Below, piece by piece: positions 23,311 to 33,791 of a stretch of 64,000 nucleotides of DNA (position 1 is its first letter; each line of letters starts with the position of its first letter). Position numbers and translations under genes: made by a program. The DNA is from Morchella semilibera (Eukaryota > Ascomycota > Pezizomycetes > Pezizales > Morchellaceae). The notes under the pieces are model-generated. The model made no database searches, was not told where the DNA came from, and saw only the letters and a program-made list of their open reading frames with translations. The stretch spans positions 1,510,001-1,574,000 of the forward strand of contig WBVU01000004.1 of assembly GCA_009192285.1 (NCBI GenBank), written 5' to 3'.

Positions 23311-24238
23311 ACCAAGAAGATGAACAAGATAGATAGAACCCTTGAAGAGATAGAATCTTGGCCTGTATCTATCAAACTGGTTTCACCATAGTAGTGTCAA
23401 GGAAACACTATATTTCTCAAGGATGTTTGGATAGAGTAATTTAAAATCCATATACATCCACTTTCACGAAACCATCGATTATCATGATCATAGACTATCA
23501 CTCGCATAGTTTTAACGAAATTTTAGTCGGCACCAGATGGAGTAATGATTAGAATGGGGGTTTCTCCCCCTACTTCCTCTACTACACCCACCTCCCAATT
23601 CTTATTTTTAAGGATATATATAAACTCAAAGAAATTGTTTCAAGCCCTCCATGCACGACTCGACGTGGAATTAGATTGCATCGGGAAGTGTTTGGTAATG
23701 GGTATGAGTTCAATATCGGCACGATAAAGATATAATCCTTCAGACACTCGAAGATGGAGAACGCTCCGGTGCTGTACACACATATGCCTATTTTTTTGGA
23801 GGAGGAGGAGGAGAAGGAAGGAAACTCGCCAGAGGTCGAATCGACGCATGGGCTAACTAGGATCTGGGCTTTATAGATGTGCGAGCTCGGCCAAGTTCTG
23901 ACGTGTGCGCGGGCAGATTGTCGAGGGGTTTTCGTTTTTTTTTTTTTTTCGTTTTCAACCACGCTCCGGGGGAGAAGAGAGATAATAAAAAAAAAGGAGT
24001 TTCGCAGGGAAAAAAAAAGAATGATAAAAAAAAGAAACTCCCTAATTAAAATACCGGAGCGCCATATTTCCCATTTTATCTTGTATTATGTTTTTTTTAT
24101 AACACAAGTAAAACCCAGAAGAAGGAAGAAAAAAAAAGGAAGGGGAAAGAAAGAATCCCAAATTGTTATTTCCCCGAAAAAAAAAAAAAATCGGAACCGC
24201 CCTCTTCTTTTTTTTTTTTAAATCCCCGGCTGCTGCGT
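23311..24238. other. Convergent 3' region between ValRS and eL29 genes
   Basis: No gene is seen. It contains long T and A homopolymers (for example 23935-23950, 24170-24190, 24209-24220) and A/G-rich sequence, consistent with overlapping 3' UTR and terminator regions of the two convergent genes. Confidence 0.6.
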
Positions 24239-24789
24239 TTAAGCAGTCTCGCGCTTGCCCTCCTTGAGCTCCTTCTGTTGGTGGTGTGTTAGTATTAGGT
24301 TCCTTTCGAATTCGGTTTTTCAGGGGGTTGGGGGGAGGGGGTGACGAACAAGAGCCTTCATGGTTCCGTGAAGAGCGTGCCTGTATATTATATGTTAGTG
24401 AAGCTCCAAAAGAAAAAGGGCTATAGAAAGATCAAACATACCTATGGTTCCTTCGGAACTTTGGGTCAGTACCCTTGAGGGAAGGGTATCTGTAGGTCTT
24501 GGGCTTCTTGATACCGTTACGGTGAGCTAACCCCAACAAAATCCAGTTAGCCCTCAAACTCCATCATATATCCTCTATCCTTTCCCCATTCCACCATTCC
24601 CCGTTCCCCTCCTCTTTTCCGCACCCCCCCCCCCTTCTTCCTACCGCGCTTCTCCATCGCGCTTTCTCTCCCATTCTTTCTCTCCCATTCCCTCCCCCTT
24701 CGCAAAAAACAAAAAAAGCTGGTGGGTTTTTTTTTTTCATTACCCTTGTTGCTCTGGTTGTGTTGAGACGAGTTCTTCGACTTGGCCAT
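24239..24789 (-). CDS. RPL29: 60S ribosomal protein eL29
   Basis: Small, very basic protein of the large cytosolic ribosomal subunit. Exons on the minus strand: 24789-24744, 24526-24442, 24380-24350 and 24274-24239, summing to 198 nt (65 residues). The protein begins [15 protein letters not shown] and continues [39 protein letters not shown] and [11 protein letters not shown]. This matches the eL29 family in order, length and the [11 protein letters not shown] signature. The first intron is about 220 nt and runs through a low-complexity patch. Exons 3 and 4 are only 31 and 36 nt, so simple open-frame searches find only the first exon. All four splice phases agree. The gene converges on ValRS. 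Confidence 0.93.
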
Positions 24790-24977
24790 CTCTGCTTTCT
24801 AGTTGCGGTAACGGGTGAGATATGGGGTGTTATTTTTTTTGGGATATTTGACGTCGGGGTTGTTTTGTGGTAATAGTTGCGATAGGCAAAAAAAAAACTC
24901 ACCACGAATGCCGAAGCGTGTGGGGGGGGGATGGTTTGAAAGTCACACGTCGCACGTAGGGCTTGTGCCCTAGAAAG

Positions 24978-25395
24978 TACATGTACCGGGTGTTGAGGGT
25001 AAGTGATCAGAACTGCTCCTGGTTGGTCTGGTTGGCCTGGAGTGCCAAGTTGGCCCCACCCTGGGCTTATATCAACCGTGTGCCCCAGGAAACTTCAGAG
25101 CCCAGAACTTGGTCCTCAATTTTACTGCTGCCTCCTGAAAGTTTTCTCTACACAGCCAAATTTGTATCCAAATAGCATATAGAGAAGGTACTGATAGATA
25201 CAATATTTTAAATATATTTTTGGATTTTTTTTGGATTTTTTGATGAGGATCTTGGAAAAGTTCTGATGACTTTTTTCCCCCATTCAAGATAAGAATTCTT
25301 GGCAGGTCTTATTGGCCCCAGCCTGTCGCACCCACATATTCTCAACCAATTGTCGTAGAGTTCTGATCACTTTGGTTCACACCCGAGTACATGTA
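24978..25395. mobile_element. Inverted-repeat element with TACATGTAC ends (undescribed, non-coding)
   Basis: The left end (24978-25014) begins TACATGTACCGGGTGT and ends AAGTGATCAGAACT. The reverse complement of the right end (25359-25395) begins TACATGTACTCGGGTGT and ends AAGTGATCAGAACT. With one shifted base at each of two places the 37-nt arms match at roughly 80%. The 344-nt interior has no long open frame. This is the structure expected of a small non-autonomous DNA transposon. I cannot assign a superfamily, and no target duplication is obvious. Confidence 0.5.
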
Positions 25396-25910
25396 GTTTA
25401 GCTGGCCTTGCTTGGCATGGATGGCCTGCATTAATGTTGGTCGCATCATAGGGCCTCACTCGCGAGCCCCTTGACAAATCAAAAAACGGCGGAATGGTGT
25501 CGATAGGTAGACCTTTTAAGATCTACAAATAAGGGCGTCTATGTACCCAGGGTGTCGGGAACCGTACAGAACTTAAGGGCTGCGCATATACCTGACGAGG
25601 AGCATCTGCACACCCCATCCATATTTACCTTGGAATGCTTAAAGTAGCCTTGCGTAGAAACTAATTCCCGTGTGGCCATGAAACCACCGAACGCGCATCT
25701 TTCCGGTACTCTGGATATATACTACCGCCGCGAGCACTGTGGCTGGGACGTCAGTTGTCAAACGTGTTTGTGGCGCCACCGGTGGGCGCGGTGTTGGGGG
25801 GCCGAATGGTGCGTTCTCCTTATATTGTTGTTTGGGGGGGGGGGTGGAAGTGGAGCTAATGGATGGGGTGGGGGGGTGCGGGGAGCGACATCAAACTGCC
25901 TTGGAATTTT

Positions 25911-25939
25911 CGGAATACGTTCGCTTGAACGTATTTCCG
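25911..25939. repeat. Small hairpin
   Basis: CGGAATACGTTC and GAACGTATTTCCG pair over 12 bp with one bulged T and a 4-nt GCTT loop. No U tract or gene end is adjacent, so this is not called a terminator. Confidence 0.45.
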
Positions 25940-25962
25940 ACTTTTCGAGTCGTTTGCTAGCA

Positions 25963-25988
25963 GTTAGGGGCTAGGGCTAGGGCTTTAC
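25963..25988. repeat. Short CTAGGG / TTAGGG-like repeat
   Basis: GTTAGGGGCTAGGGCTAGGG followed by CTTTAC holds one TTAGGG and two CTAGGG units. It resembles degenerate telomere-type repeats but is very short and could be chance in a G-rich stretch. Confidence 0.35.
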
Positions 25989-27039
25989 AGCGACATATAC
26001 ACTTAACCTATTTCCCATTTTTGTCATCGTCAGGAGCGCCCCGCCCCCAGAGGGGGGAGGCTTCAGAGCGAAACCTTGCCCCAACCACACAGTGCTAAGG
26101 CTCAAAACTGGCCCCTAAGTGAGCGCCTTCAAACAAGTACCTACAATATCTACTTACAGTCGGAAACCATACTTACCCACAAGTACGTAGAAAAAGCTCC
26201 TTTGTAACTTACACGCATGACCTCCGAAACAAGGGGGTGAGGCCCCTCTTACAGTATAGAGGATGTTGGCCAACAGGTTCTGTGTCTAAATAAATATTGA
26301 CCGGTTTTTGGTGTGGTGGCCAATAACTACGCTTTAATGTAAGTAGATAGCACAGTTCCGAGAAAATAAGCAGGTGCCTTCTGGGCGGCCGCCACCGTAC
26401 TTGACAAGGGCACCGTCCAAAACATACATTTGCCCCCCCAACATATCGGGGATAAGTAAAGCCTAAGCTCGTGAAACTTAGGAATGCCCGTTTGGGGGGT
26501 TCCCGCCGGCTGGCGGCCTAACCACTCCAAGCCCAGCCGTAGCGACGGTACCCCAACAGTCATCCGAACCTTATTTCAACCTCACTAGGGAAGGGGGAGG
26601 GGGGGGGGGGAGTGTTATCAGCAGCAACAGCGCTCTCGACCAACATACATAATCCTTGGCCCAATACAAGTCACCAATGCGTGCCTCTTCAAAAGGAAAA
26701 AACATACCATCTCTAGAAATCACACATCGTCCAGTGGCTCTGTTGGGGGGTTGTCTAGTGTGCGAGTGATATATCATGACTGTGGTTCCTTATTCTACCA
26801 ACACCACCAAACGGGGCACACAGCATGTGCAAACAACCCCCCCCCCTCCCTCCCAACCTGGGTTGTAACTCAACACTTTATAGCACTAAAACTACATCAA
26901 CCCTAATTAGGCATCCCGAAAGAGAGAATGAAAAAAAAAGCGATATCAAAACCCAACATCTCATTCACCAGGGGCACACACACACACGCACACAAAAAGA
27001 ACAATTCATTTCTCTCCCCAAAACAACCCTACCCCACCA

Positions 27040-29267
27040 CTACTGCTGCTGATGCTCAATCAGCGAACTGGCCGCGCTATCCTCCCTTACATATTCCTCG
27101 CTCCCCATATCACTATCGTCCACGCCACTCGCGCTCCTAATGAACGCTGTCAGCGCCTCGACCTGCGCCCTGACTCCCGCAATCGTTGCCTCGTCCGCCA
27201 GGTCGGGCACGACCTCCTTCACGTCAACGTCCCAGCCGTCGCCAAGGACATCAATCTCGCCCTGCATCTCCTCCCATTCCTCTACGGCCCCGTCATCCTC
27301 TTCGCCGCGTGCGCGGTTACTAGAGACGTTGCGCGCTTCCCGCGTCTCGATCCAGGCAATGATGAGCATCATGGGCGAATATAACACCATCATAACGTAG
27401 TCGTTAAGGCGATTGTATTTGTCTTTGGGGAGCCACCACTCGAAGGGGAGGATAAGGCCAAAGATTTCGATTAGGTTGAAGGGGGGAAGGAAGACATTCT
27501 CATCAGGGGCACGGACAAATTGCAGGGTTTTGGCGGCAAACTAGTCAGGAGTTAGTGGGAATTGTGGGGGGGAAAGCAGGAAGCGGGGGGCCTACAAGAG
27601 CCAAATATTCGTCAACGGCGTTTTCGGTGATATCAGTGTAAGCAGAGTTGTAGAGCGCAATAAGGATGTTGAGCAGGATAACCATCACTACAAAGGTAAA
27701 AAGGTAGTATAGTATGATTCCAAATGGATCTACAATGTGAGGTTAGCACATGGACACTAATAGCGCTCGGTAGACACGTACGCGCAAAGTCACCAAACCC
27801 TTCAAACTCGGGGCTCTGCAGGATGGCCTTAACCATAGATTCGAGGATGAAGAACGTGGTATCCATTTTATTGTCTTCCGCAGAGTCTAAACCGACAAAT
27901 CCCTGCAAGAATCCAATGATAATGACGACCAGGAGGGCAAAGAAGCTAAAATCAAAGTCAGTGAACCCAATCCCTCGCCGTACTCGAAGAGGATTAGACA
28001 AACATCAAACTCTCCGTCATCATAACCTTCAGCACCACCAGCATAGCCCCAAAGAATTGTATAGTATCGAGGTATAGCAGCATGCGTGCCCAGAACATCG
28101 GTGCAACAAATGCCAACCAACAATACGATATCTCATCCCAATGTCTTCTATCCACAGCATCAATCGGCCTACTAAGGGCATACATCCGGAAGCCGAACGA
28201 CACGGACAGCGCCCCATACAGAGTCAAATTGAACGTGTTCCAAAAGCTCAAGTAGAATCTGCCGACTTTCCAGAACTTTGTAAACTCGTCCGCGATGAAT
28301 GAGAGCGTAAAAAGGTAGAGAAGACCCTCAATGACGTCGATATCTCCAGAGGGATTGATGCTGTTGATGGCGAAGCTGTACAGCCCAAGATAGATGAATG
28401 AGATGAGGACCTGGAACGCATTCTGGAATTTTGGAGCACGGATGCGGTCATGGTCAAAGTGCGCCCAGAAGGACTTGTTGGCGACCTCCTTATACCCACA
28501 AAAGTGAGTCGGGTCATTGAGATCTTGTGCGAGCCAGCCCTTCCAGAGGTATCCTATACATTTCTGGTACCCGCTTGACCCAATGACTCTAGTCGCATGC
28601 AAATCGACAGCGCGCTCAATCACATTAGAGGGGGTGCTCTCCACCCCGTTGCGGAGGATGCTGAAGCGCTGCAACAGGATCTCTGAGAAAAGGTAGTCCT
28701 GGTCCGGAGATTCCTCGATGATGCGCTTAGCGATAACCTGGCACGCCTCCGCGCGCAGGATGTTGAGGTCCGCATCAAAGAGTTCTAGCTTTGCCTGTCG
28801 CTTGAACCAGCGAAGACACACCAAGAGACAGTACACGACGCATGCGCGATCCTCGTCGCCACCGGCTCTCGCAGCAAGTGCGACAACCTCTTTTGTGATG
28901 ATTTGCGAGTGCGGGCGGGTGACGTGGGTTTCCTTGAGCTCGAAAGGAACCGCCTGCTCAATGCTAGCGGAAAGTCAGTGCGCCGAAGATAAACAATGCA
29001 TATTGTGGGGTGTGGGGGGACAAAGCTTACAGGTATTTCAACCTTAGTGCAACCCTTGTGACACTAGAAATTTCAATAATCTCAATTAGCTCGATTCAGC
29101 TACCGAAGAGAGAGGACGAAAAAAAAAAGGGTACAGTACCTCTTGGCCGGAATAGCCGAATGGACATGCTCCGCGTTATGAGTGGGTAGCAAATGCTCGC
29201 GAAGGTCGTGCGCCGTGTCGCGGCTACTATGGCCGTCCTCACCTGTAATGAAATGACGTATGGACAT
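27040..29267 (-). CDS. yvc1: TRP-like cation channel (Yvc1 family, vacuolar)
   Basis: Predicted Ca2+-permeable channel of the fungal TRP/Yvc1 family, which releases Ca2+ from the vacuole. Exons on the minus strand: 29267-29140, 29063-29031, 28963-28004, 27945-27782, 27729-27596 and 27540-27040, together 1,920 nt (639 residues). A cytosolic N-terminus of about 230 residues (ALRLKYLIEQAVPFELKETH, VCLRWFKRQAKLELFDADLN) precedes six predicted membrane segments at about 235-254, 262-278, 291-310, 332-352 and 357-385, with the last after the pore loop (IILYYLFTFVVMVILLNILI). The ESL-I-FF junction and YNSAYTDITENAVDEYLAL are typical of the family. The C-terminal tail is strongly acidic, and acidic stretches near this end have been linked to Ca2+ sensing in Yvc1. 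The chosen ATG follows a CT-rich leader; an upstream exon spliced at the adjacent CAG cannot be excluded. Confidence 0.88.
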
Positions 29268-29921
29268 TACTTCTACACAGTAGAGTTTAAGTTTTTTTGT
29301 TTTTCTCTCACAGAGGTCCCCAACCTAAGCTGGCGATCGTGAGAGTGGTAGAGAGAGGAGAAGGCGGGAGAGGAGGGGAGGAAGAGGAGGAGGGAGGGAG
29401 GGAGAAGGGGGGGGGAGAGATTGATTGAGGGAGGAAGGGGGAGGGAGGGGAGGGACAAAAAAAATGTGGGAAGGGTGTTGGTCAAGTAGGCAAGTGGGCA
29501 GGTAAAAAAAAAAAAAAAGACTGGAGGGCAGCCCCAGATCTCATAACACGCGTTAAATCAACCCATGCTCGCGGGGGAAGCAGTAGCACTGGCAGTAGCA
29601 GTAGTAGCACTCGATCATCGTGGGTCTGTCGTGAACACAGAATTGTCATTGTCAGACAGTCAGTTAGCCAGTGAACGGTGATGGTTTTGCAGTATGTAGG
29701 TACCATACAACAACATACCTACATACATACAGGTATCCATCCCCCTTCCTTCGTGGCAAACAAGCCATGGAGCCAGCCAGCCAGCGGATAGAGAGCAGAG
29801 CAGAAATAAATTTGCTACTCGATCAGCTATTGGTTGGTTATGCAGTGTGAAGTGTGTGATACCTCACTTCCAGTTTCGTAGGCTGCATATACTGACATCC
29901 GTGAAGGGAATGGAGTGGGAG

Positions 29922-29935
29922 TGGGTATGGGTATG

Positions 29936-29967
<32 letters not shown>

Positions 29968-29968
29968 A
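29922..29968. repeat. GGGTAT hexanucleotide tandem repeat
   Basis: Seven units of GGGTAT, one with an extra G, followed by a run of G. The spacing of G triplets could allow a G-quadruplex on the plus strand. It lies in the divergent promoter region. Confidence 0.85.
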
Positions 29969-30020
29969 GGGGGGGGGGAGAGGGGTGTGGACCGTATCAG
30001 CTTGAATCTCAATGGGGGAA

Positions 30021-30040
30021 AGCAAGCAAGCAAGCAAGCA
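30021..30040. repeat. AGCA tetranucleotide microsatellite
   Basis: Five units of AGCA in the divergent intergenic region. Confidence 0.8.
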
Positions 30041-30132
30041 GCTGAGTAGTAGTAGTGGGTACGTTAGCTACATGTAGCTTACAGTTGGGTCTCTCTACTG
30101 CTACCACCATTGTTCAGATGATCTAGCAATTG

Positions 30133-30164
30133 GCGAGCAGGCGAGCAGACGAGCAGACGAGCAG
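30133..30164. repeat. 8-bp tandem repeat (GCGAGCAG / ACGAGCAG)
   Basis: Four consecutive 8-bp units, the first two GCGAGCAG and the last two ACGAGCAG. They lie in intergenic DNA upstream of the ureidoglycolate lyase gene. Confidence 0.8.
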
Positions 30165-31119
30165 ACTGAAGTTTGAGTCTGACTGACTGAATAATCAAAG
30201 TAGAGTACAGTTGTTGGGCAGCTAACGATATTCGTTCTTCTTATCGTGGGGCCGGACCAGGGCACAATCGATACCGCAGGGCCAGCGCCTGACGCATTGA
30301 GGGATCCGGAGGGTCTGTACCTACATGTACATACATGGGCCGTAGTTCAGGTGTATGTATGTATTGTTGTAGTCCAAGTTCAGGGTGCGTGCAGAAGGGG
30401 GAGACAGACATACATGTACATGTAGGTATGTACTTACCTACATTGTATGAGCTACTCTACTCTAGAGAGTTGAGAATATCTCTTCATGTGCTTATCTGCT
30501 CTACTCTATCTACATGCTCGGCATCTATCTCGATCTCCCCCCCTTGGACAAGCAGTACCTAACTACCTACCTACTCTATTATACCAGACGCACTCCGTTC
30601 CCCTTCTCTTCTCCTTCCTCTTTTCTCTTCTGCGCTCTCCATCAGCCAATCAAATTGCGTCAACACACAGAATCTACATCATCAATTGCATCCTTTCCCC
30701 CCATCACGTGGCTCAATCAGGAACAGCCGCCAAGTTTTGTCTCAGTCGCCCACCTCGGCCACTCTGGTTTCAAATCTCAATTTCCCAACTCTCTCTTTCA
30801 TCTTCTCACCTCTCACCTCTCACCACTCTCGCCGCTCACCACTCATCTCTCACCTCTTACCTCTCTCACTTAACTCCTTTCACTTCTCTTCACCTCACCT
30901 CACGCACGTACTCGCCATTCGATCTCGGCGTTGTAACGTTGACCGCTGATAGGTGCAACCAACCGAATAACAAGCTTCACAACCTTTTTTTTTCTTTTAA
31001 AAAAAAACAACAAAAACAATATACATTACAATTACAATTACATATACGTCCAAATACACCATACACATATTCCATAGCTCAAAAATAAAATAAAAATAAT
31101 AAAATAATAAAAAAAACCA

Positions 31120-31809
31120 ATGCCTCCTCAAACAATCCTCCCACCCCCGCACCTCCCCCCCATAACTGCTACCCCCCTCACCCCCGCCCTCTTCGCCCCC
31201 TTCGGCAGCGCTATTCAACGTCCCCCACGTACCACCACCACCACCACCACCACCTCACCCTCCTCCACCGTCAACCAAGGCACCGCACAAAGGCACCCAA
31301 AGGTCTCCGCCGTCACCTCGACCTCCACCCCCAGCGGCGTCCCCTCCACCCTCAACCTCAACATCTTCGTCTGCTCCCCCCGCGCTCTCTCTGGCCCCGC
31401 CCGCACAACCTTCCACTGCACAATCCTCGAGCGGCACCCCTACACCTCCCAGTCCTTCATCCCGCTCGGCCTCTCTCCCACCGCCGCCAACGCCACCTCC
31501 TCCCGCTACCTCGTGATCGTCGCGCCCTCGCTGTCCGACCAGCCCGGATCCCCGCCGGACCTCAAGGGCCTGCGCGCCTTTGTGTGCACGGGCTCGCAGG
31601 GGGTCACTTATGCGGCGGGGACGTGGCACGCACCCATGGTGGCGCTCGGGGAGCGCGAGATTGAGTTTGCGGTGCTGGTGAGTGAGAATGGGGTTGAGGG
31701 CGAGGACACCCAGGAGGTGTTGATTGGGGGCGGGGGCGTGGATGTGGTTGTGTTGGGGGTGGGGGAGGGCGAGGGCGGGCTGTGGGCAAAGACAAAGGCA
31801 AAGTTTTAG
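31120..31809 (+). CDS. DAL3: Ureidoglycolate lyase (ureidoglycolate hydrolase family)
   Basis: Releases urea and glyoxylate from ureidoglycolate in allantoin (purine) degradation. Single exon of 229 codons. The start MPPQTILPPPHLPPITATPL is followed by the family's N-terminal pattern (PLTPALFAPFGSAI). The core then reads LNIFVCSPRAL, TTFHCTILERHPYTSQSFIP and ending SQGVTYAAGTWHAPMVALGE, where the histidine-containing YAAGTWHAPM strand is a hallmark of the cupin-like lyase fold. A Thr/Ser-rich insert lies near residues 30-60 and a Gly-rich acidic loop near the C-terminus. Codon use is extremely rich in C at third positions, which separates it from the AT-rich flanks. The start is preceded by an A-rich leader and a CT-rich tract. 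No other allantoin genes are nearby. Confidence 0.85.
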   Translation: MPPQTILPPPHLPPITATPLTPALFAPFGSAIQRPPRTTTTTTTTSPSSTVNQGTAQRHPKVSAVTSTSTPSGVPSTLNLNIFVCSPRALSGPARTTFHCTILERHPYTSQSFIPLGLSPTAANATSSRYLVIVAPSLSDQPGSPPDLKGLRAFVCTGSQGVTYAAGTWHAPMVALGEREIEFAVLVSENGVEGEDTQEVLIGGGGVDVVVLGVGEGEGGLWAKTKAKF

Positions 31810-33791
31810 TTGCCCCCCCCTGGCGATGAGATTGGGTTAGAGTTCTTTTTCTGTTTTGTTTTATGTAGATAGATAATGGGTATGTAGTTATGTGACTGGA
31901 AGGAATTTACTTGGGTTTTGATATGCGTAGTCTAAATTGTTGGTTAGAGTATCAATAGAGAGTTTACTACAGCTAGTACCGACTAATTTGTAGTTGGGCG
32001 TATATCTACATATAACTGGCGGAGGTAAAAGCAATTCGGCCCGCACCAGCGGACGAGTGATATCTCATGACCAAACCACACTCCCGGCCAACCCAACACA
32101 TGTGCCTACACAAAAACAAGCCCCCCCATCCACAAAAATTCATAAAAAAAACCCTGTCCACCCCCGTAGCCTAAAACAACCCCCCCCCCACACACACCCA
32201 GAACCAGCGGTGATACACTACATCGCCGGCGGGCCCATTAATCAACCTAGAACCCCCACCTCCCCGGGCCCCCCTTCCTACCAAGTCCCGGTTACTCGGT
32301 AAGCACCTGCACAATTACCTGCACTATTATCATTTCCCACCAGGGTAACAGCCCCCTCCACACCACCACCACCACCACCACCACCACGGATCACTCGCCC
32401 GCTGCCAAGAACCAGATCCTCTAAACACGAAACTTTAACTATCCCCGTCGTAGCCCTACGCTATGTAACAACTCCGGCTGCTAATTAGTATGACTGTGGC
32501 TACCAAATTACTTACCACCACACTAGCACCAAATGGGTACGACAGCTACTACTACTACTAACAACAGCAACAACAACATGTAACCACCCGCCACCCAGCC
32601 AGACCAACCACAACAGTCCAAGTGGAGGCCAGGGGGGGGCCTCTCAATAACATAATAATAGCCCCTTTCCGGCACAATGGCGAAAGCACGTTGGGTTGGC
32701 GGATCCGCATTTACTGGGCCAACTAAGACTAGAAAACTCGCATTGGCAGCTCCTTTACCTGTAGAGTTCAAGTACCGATTCATCTTATGTTCCCCCTCGC
32801 CCCCGGGGGGGGGGGGGGGGCGGACGCCATTGCAATTGACTCAGCCCGCCGTTGCCCCGGAATGGTACTGGAGCAGTACTGGTAACTAATATTGGCCAGG
32901 TCCTTTTTTTCTTCCCTCTCCATATGCCAGAGAAAAAATCACTGACCCTCCCGGGTCTGGGCCAGCAGCTGTATAGATATCAGGTAAGTAGTCAGCCTCA
33001 GAGTATATAAAGTTGTTGTTGCAAATAGGTGGCAGCAGCAGCGGGCAGTAGTAGGTAGGTTTGGTTGGTATAGTTGTCCAAGAGTAAGTGATAGTCAAAC
33101 AAACTCAACCAAAGTAAGTATATGCCTCAATCGCAATCTTACAAAAAAAAAAGAGAAAAAAAACCAGTATACCCCAACACGCAAAAAAAAAAAAAGGAAA
33201 AAAAGGAAAAGGAAAAGTAACAGTAATGCTCTACCCCCGCTCTAGTTATCTTCCAAAATAAAAGGAAATAAATAAATAAATAAATATAAAAATAAATAAA
33301 AATAAAACGCGGTCCAATCCGATCCTCTAAAAATGTTTTAATCTCATCGCTCACTAGGAAAACAAATTTATCACCCATCACAGCCAAATGGTTATGGAGA
33401 GAAGAGGAGATGAAAGAAAGAAAGGGAAATCTTGAGGAAAATATAGTCCCCGGCCTTCTCCCAGTACGTCCAGCCGTAAAGTAAAGGATATAAAAAAATT
33501 CATAAACATCATTAGAAGAAAGGAATCGGTCCAGTCTCTCCCCCTCCCCCCAACTAAACGAAAAAGAAAAAGAAAAAATGGGCACAGGTCTTTCGCCAAT
33601 AGACAAAAATAAAAAATATAAAAAATATAAAAAAAAAAGCAATAAGCCCCCGCCCCTCCCAGTGATAAACAAAAAAAAATAAAACCCGAAAACCCCTATA
33701 AAATCCTCGCAAGACCTATACCTTATACCTACACATGCACGCACTTGCCTAACATGATTTAATTTTTATGCACGCAATCGTCTCGCCTCTT
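31810..33791. other. Convergent 3' region, no gene seen
   Basis: Holds C-rich stretches (32120-32270), a CAC array near 32360-32385, a G run near 32807-32820 and A-rich or AT-rich sequence from 33140 to 33700. A 201-codon minus-strand open frame at 33139-33744 is Phe/Leu/Ser-rich low-complexity translation of the A-rich tract and is not credited. The last part is the 3' flank of the OGT-like gene. Confidence 0.55.

Larger units (their letters stand above)
24790..27039. other. Gene-free region between eL29 and the TRP channel gene
   Basis: The first few hundred bases are the probable eL29 promoter. The remainder shows no coding gene. It contains a 418-bp inverted-repeat element (24978-25395), a short hairpin (25911-25939), CTAGGG repeats near 25966-25984, and G runs near 25838, 25870 and 26598. 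Short GC-rich open frames here have no family character. Confidence 0.55.
29268..31119. promoter_or_regulatory. Divergent intergenic region between TRP channel and ureidoglycolate lyase genes
   Basis: Both flanking genes start from this 1.85-kb region. Each has a pyrimidine-rich leader on its own sense strand: 29320-29460 for the channel (A/G-rich as written) and about 30780-30910 for the lyase. Between them lie several simple repeats and TACATGTA palindromes near 30069, 30322 and 30413. No third gene is seen. A 200-codon open frame at 30486-31088 is a by-product of the pyrimidine-rich sequence. Confidence 0.5.

Noticed and set aside
25913-25938. Transcription terminator hairpin
   Set aside because: No gene ends nearby, no T tract follows, and intrinsic terminators of this kind are bacterial.
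30241-30952. GATA-factor sites (HGATAR) upstream of the ureidoglycolate lyase gene
   Set aside because: Only three were found in about 0.9 kb, which is near chance for such a short degenerate word. Nitrogen control is plausible from family knowledge but not shown here.
30486-31088. 200-codon open frame rich in Ser/Leu/Pro/Thr
   Set aside because: Translation of a pyrimidine-rich promoter or leader. It has no domain and overlaps other frames of the same composition.
33139-33744. 201-codon minus-strand open frame rich in Phe/Leu/Ser
   Set aside because: Arises from A-rich, low-complexity DNA read on the opposite strand; no start context or family features.
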